In this document: in pieces, positions 5,844-7,547 of the stretch
Layout of the letters: each line of letters begins with the position of its first letter
Numbering within the stretch: position 1 is the first letter of the stretch
Assembly: GCA_021845645.1 (NCBI GenBank)
Contig: JAJZVM010000184.1
Coordinates: 1 to 7,547, forward strand
Direction: 5' to 3'
Length of the DNA stretch: 7,547 nt
Origin: Bacillota bacterium
GTDB taxonomy: Bacteria; Bacillota_E; JAJZYS01; JAJYTV01
Program-made: the position numbers and the translations under genes
Notes under the pieces: model-generated
Databases searched by the model: none
What the model saw: only the letters and a program-made list of their open reading frames with translations
Told to the model about the DNA's origin: nothing

Positions 5844-6037
5844 GCATCCGCCTCCTCGTAGGAGCGAAACCGGAAGACTCCCCGTGGGCGCACGATGTCG
5901 ACGCCTCGCAGGCCGTTCAGCAGCTCGGCAAAACCCTCCATCCGTTCGAAGCCAAACGGCCGACTGCCGCTCCGGCGGCCAACAACCTTGCCGTGGTCGT
6001 CAAAGTCTCGTGCAGAAGGCTCTATCGGCCGGTTCAC
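5780..6037 (-). CDS. small partner protein upstream of the nucleotidyltransferase
   Basis: This 85-aa, basic protein is the first gene of a two-gene unit with the nucleotidyltransferase, overlapping it by 64 bases. The GTG start at 6037 is preferred because GGGGATGGAG lies just upstream. An internal ATG at 5941 (53 aa) has no good Shine-Dalgarno sequence. The C-terminal half, with RGVFRFRSYEEADAWWQER (52-70), forms a strand followed by an acidic-aromatic helix, then a basic tail (IKARPRRAER). Short proteins with an FRSFEEAD-type helix are often found just ahead of MNT-like nucleotidyltransferases in GC-rich bacteria. From this I infer that it is the toxin, antitoxin or substrate partner. There is no known catalytic motif. 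The assignment rests on gene order, overlap and RBS. Confidence 0.65.
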   Translation of the reverse strand: MNRPIEPSARDFDDHGKVVGRRSGSRPFGFERMEGFAELLNGLRGVDIVRPRGVFRFRSYEEADAWWQERIKARPRRAERQPSET

Positions 6038-6105
6038 GCATCTCCATCCCCTTTGCCCCAAGTATGGCCACCGGTCGCATGGCAGCCAACTCACGTCAAC
6101 GGGGC

Positions 6106-6122
6106 TTGCTCGACTGGAGCAA
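6106..6122 (-). terminator. small stem-loop after the DUF444 gene
   Basis: TTGCTC (6106-6111) pairs with GAGCAA (6117-6122) around GACTG, about 40 bases after the DUF444 stop codon and 69 bases before the small-protein start. The six-base stem has no T-run after it, so it is at best a weak terminator or pause site. Confidence 0.25.
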
Positions 6123-6161
6123 CGCTGGGCAAGACGCAACGCGGCAAGAGGCAGCCTGATC

Positions 6162-7202
6162 TCAAGCGTCTTCCGCACCGAACAGCTGGTCGAGAGCGCC
6201 CAGCACACTCTGGCGGTCCGTGACGCGCAGACTGCGAAAGTGCGGGTGATTGATCTCGGAGAGCGTGCTGCCAAGCCCTGACGGCCGCCCGTGCGGACGC
6301 ACCTCGACGTACGCGAACAGCCCGACCACGGGAAGCATGCCCTGGACGAGGTCCCTCGCCAGGCGGTTGTCGGCGTCGCCCCAATTGTCGCCGTCGGTGA
6401 AGTGCAGCACGATCGACTGCTGCCCGCGGCCGAAGGACTCCCGGCTGTATTCGGCGGCCAACCTGTAGGCCGCCGACACCTTGGTGCCCCCGGACTCGGC
6501 GCGTCGGAAGAACTCCTCTTCGCTGACGCGCTGGGCTTCCGTGTGGTGGATCAGGTAGACGATCTCGAGCGGGCCGTAGCGCCGACGGATGAAGTTCGTC
6601 AGCCAGTAGAAGAAACTGCGGCAGAGCTGCTTCTTTTCGTCGCCCATGCTGCCGGAAACATCGCGCAGGGCGATGATGCGCACGTCGGGCGCCGGAGCGC
6701 GCTGCGACGCTACGCTGCGAAACCTGAGGTCCTCTTCGGTCAGGCTGAGTGGCCGTCCGGTCGCCCTGGACCGGATCAGCGCCAGCCGCATGCTCTCACG
6801 CCGGGCCAAAGACGCCCAGCGACCGACGCGCGCCAGGCTCTCGGCGTCGTTTCGCTGAACGCCTCTGCCGCCCGGCGGTGCGATCTCCGGCAGTTTCCAC
6901 CGTCTGTCCAGAACCTGCGCGATCTCTTCGCGGAGCCAATCCAGCACATTCTCGCCGGGCGCGTCGCCGGCTCCATTGCCGCTCCCCGGTCCCTCGATCA
7001 GAATGCCGCGCCCGGCATCCGCAAAGCGCAGCCTGCGTTCCCGCAGGACGGGATACGTGACGCGCAGGTTGTGCTCGTCTCCGCCGACGATGGCCTCCTC
7101 GGCCACCAGGTCGCGCAGGTAGCCGCTGAGCGCCTGGCGCAGCCGTTCCTCGTGGCGGGCGGCGTCGCGCTCGGCGCTACGCTCGAGAAAGTAGTCGTCC
7201 AA
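6162..7202 (-). CDS. yhbH: DUF444 / YhbH-YeaH family von Willebrand A protein
   Basis: The 346-aa protein matches the DUF444 family (B. subtilis YhbH, E. coli YeaH), which works with the PrkA kinase and SpoVR-type protein in stress or sporulation responses. The exact biochemical role is not known. The N-terminus has the family's RHEERLRQALSGYLRDLVAEE (17-37) followed by a basic strand and a glycine-rich linker GPGSGNGAGD (71-80). The C-terminal vWA domain has a full metal-dependent adhesion site: DVSGSMG (D181, S183, S185), GGTKVS (T240) and FTDGDNWGD (D270). At 346 residues it is shorter than the roughly 390-430 of YhbH and YeaH. The start is TTG at 7202, with GGAGGG eight bases upstream. 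No ATG occurs before residue 138. It lies 65 bp after panC on the same strand. prkA and spoVR are not in the window. Confidence 0.9.
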   Translation of the reverse strand: MDDYFLERSAERDAARHEERLRQALSGYLRDLVAEEAIVGGDEHNLRVTYPVLRERRLRFADAGRGILIEGPGSGNGAGDAPGENVLDWLREEIAQVLDRRWKLPEIAPPGGRGVQRNDAESLARVGRWASLARRESMRLALIRSRATGRPLSLTEEDLRFRSVASQRAPAPDVRIIALRDVSGSMGDEKKQLCRSFFYWLTNFIRRRYGPLEIVYLIHHTEAQRVSEEEFFRRAESGGTKVSAAYRLAAEYSRESFGRGQQSIVLHFTDGDNWGDADNRLARDLVQGMLPVVGLFAYVEVRPHGRPSGLGSTLSEINHPHFRSLRVTDRQSVLGALDQLFGAEDA

Positions 7203-7206
7203 CGGA

Positions 7207-7251
7207 ATTCCCTCCGCAGCCGGGCCCGTGGCCAGCCTATGCGGAGGGAAT
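7207..7251 (-). promoter_or_regulatory. SD-sequestering hairpin before the DUF444 gene
   Basis: ATTCCCTCCGCA and TGCGGAGGGAAT (7207-7218 and 7240-7251 on the plus strand) are a perfect 12-bp inverted repeat with a 21-base loop. On the minus-strand transcript the 3' arm contains the GGAGGG Shine-Dalgarno sequence of the DUF444 gene and the 5' arm contains the complementary CCCUCC. It sits wholly between the panC stop (7268) and the TTG start (7202). Folding would hide the ribosome site, so translation may depend on ribosomes leaving panC, on RNA processing, temperature or a ligand. No T-run follows, so it is not a usual terminator. Confidence 0.65.
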
Positions 7252-7267
7252 GTTGGTGGTGCGCGGC

Positions 7268-7547
7268 CTAGGGCAGTCTGACGGCGTCGGCGATGCGCGT
7301 CCGGCCGAAAAAGCCGCCGATCATCAGGAGGTCTCCCGTCCGCGCGCGCTGGCGTTCGGCCAGCGACAGCGGGTCGAGCAGATGGACGTACTGCAGGCGG
7401 AACCCCGGAATGCGCGTCAAAGCCGCGGACGTCCGGCCGAGGAGGCGTGTCACCTCGTCCTCGCCGTGGTCCCGGAACAGGCTGCGCGCTTCGCGGAGGC
7501 AGGCGTAGATGCGCGAAGCGTTGCGGAGCTCTTCCGGCATCAGCTTG
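7268..7547 (-). CDS. panC: pantothenate synthetase, C-terminal part (runs off the window)
   Basis: The visible 92 residues run from the window edge to the TAG stop at 7268-7270. They match the C-terminal domain of pantoate-beta-alanine ligase, which condenses pantoate with beta-alanine using ATP in the cytoplasm to give pantothenate, the coenzyme A precursor. Recognisable landmarks are a post-catalytic helix (PEELRNASRIYACLREA), then RLQYVHLLDPLSL and LLMIGGFFGRTRIADAVRL, which correspond to the family's YLELVDP and LLLVAAxVGxTRLIDN segments. The ATP-binding and KMSK-like catalytic regions lie outside the window, so activity cannot be judged. The ATG at 7540 is internal rather than a start. 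It is followed at 65 bp by the DUF444 gene and may share its transcript. The GG in place of the usual AA in the last strand is a mild variation. Confidence 0.75.
   Translation of the reverse strand, partial: KLMPEELRNASRIYACLREARSLFRDHGEDEVTRLLGRTSAALTRIPGFRLQYVHLLDPLSLAERQRARTGDLLMIGGFFGRTRIADAVRLP

Noticed and set aside
4197..5861. A 554-codon open frame on the plus strand in another phase
   Set aside because: It overlaps the lipoprotein gene in another frame and then runs antisense to the nucleotidyltransferase pair. Its product is arginine- and glycine-rich without domains, and the lipoprotein frame has the better start and signal peptide. Its length comes from GC bias.
6291..7271. A 326-codon plus-strand frame
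   Set aside because: It is antisense to the DUF444 gene, whose family motifs are unmistakable.

Overview
This looks like a GC-rich bacterial chromosome segment with uneven character. A complete insertion sequence occupies the left quarter. It is followed by a multi-pass membrane protein gene, a long non-coding stretch, a secreted lipoprotein gene, and on the right a minus-strand run: partial panC, a DUF444/YhbH-type von Willebrand A gene, a small protein and a nucleotidyltransferase. The SD-led starts, the YhbH-like protein and the lipobox fit many high-GC Bacteria (high-GC Bacillota, Chloroflexota and similar). I cannot name the genus.

Layout. Positions 35-1934 are an IS4/IS701-type element with 19-bp imperfect terminal inverted repeats. 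It carries two genes read leftward: a 110-aa HARE-HTH-like winged-helix protein (1853-1521) and, sharing an ATGA overlap, a DDE transposase (1524-58) with the IS4 Y-R-E-K signature. Strong GC-rich stem-loops lie just outside both ends (1-29 and 1936-1974). The right-hand one follows the stop codon of the next gene and probably ends its transcript. Positions 3355-1979 encode a 458-aa, roughly 12-helix, histidine-bearing membrane protein of unknown function. Between it and the divergent lipoprotein gene (4189-5211) lies about 830 bp without a credible gene. The 3789-4123 part of that gap is packed with inverted repeats and could be a structured RNA or operator region.

The right part is all minus strand. 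The C-terminal end of pantothenate synthetase (panC) enters at the window edge and stops at 7268. The DUF444 gene (7202-6162) starts with TTG, and its Shine-Dalgarno sequence is buried in a perfect 12-bp inverted repeat, which suggests translational control. Next comes a two-gene module resembling a toxin-antitoxin unit: an 85-aa protein (6037-5780) overlapping by 64 nt a MNT/AbiEii-like nucleotidyltransferase (5843-5433). The nucleotidyltransferase ends early. The missing C-terminal residues continue in the -1 frame, where an ATG overlaps the stop (ATGA) and the frame runs to 5365.

The most interesting points are the coupled HARE-HTH/transposase pair, the hairpin-flanked insertion site without an evident target duplication, the SD-sequestering hairpin before the DUF444 gene, the stop-restart break in the nucleotidyltransferase, and the inverted-repeat field upstream of the lipoprotein gene. 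No CRISPR array, tRNA or rRNA was recognised.
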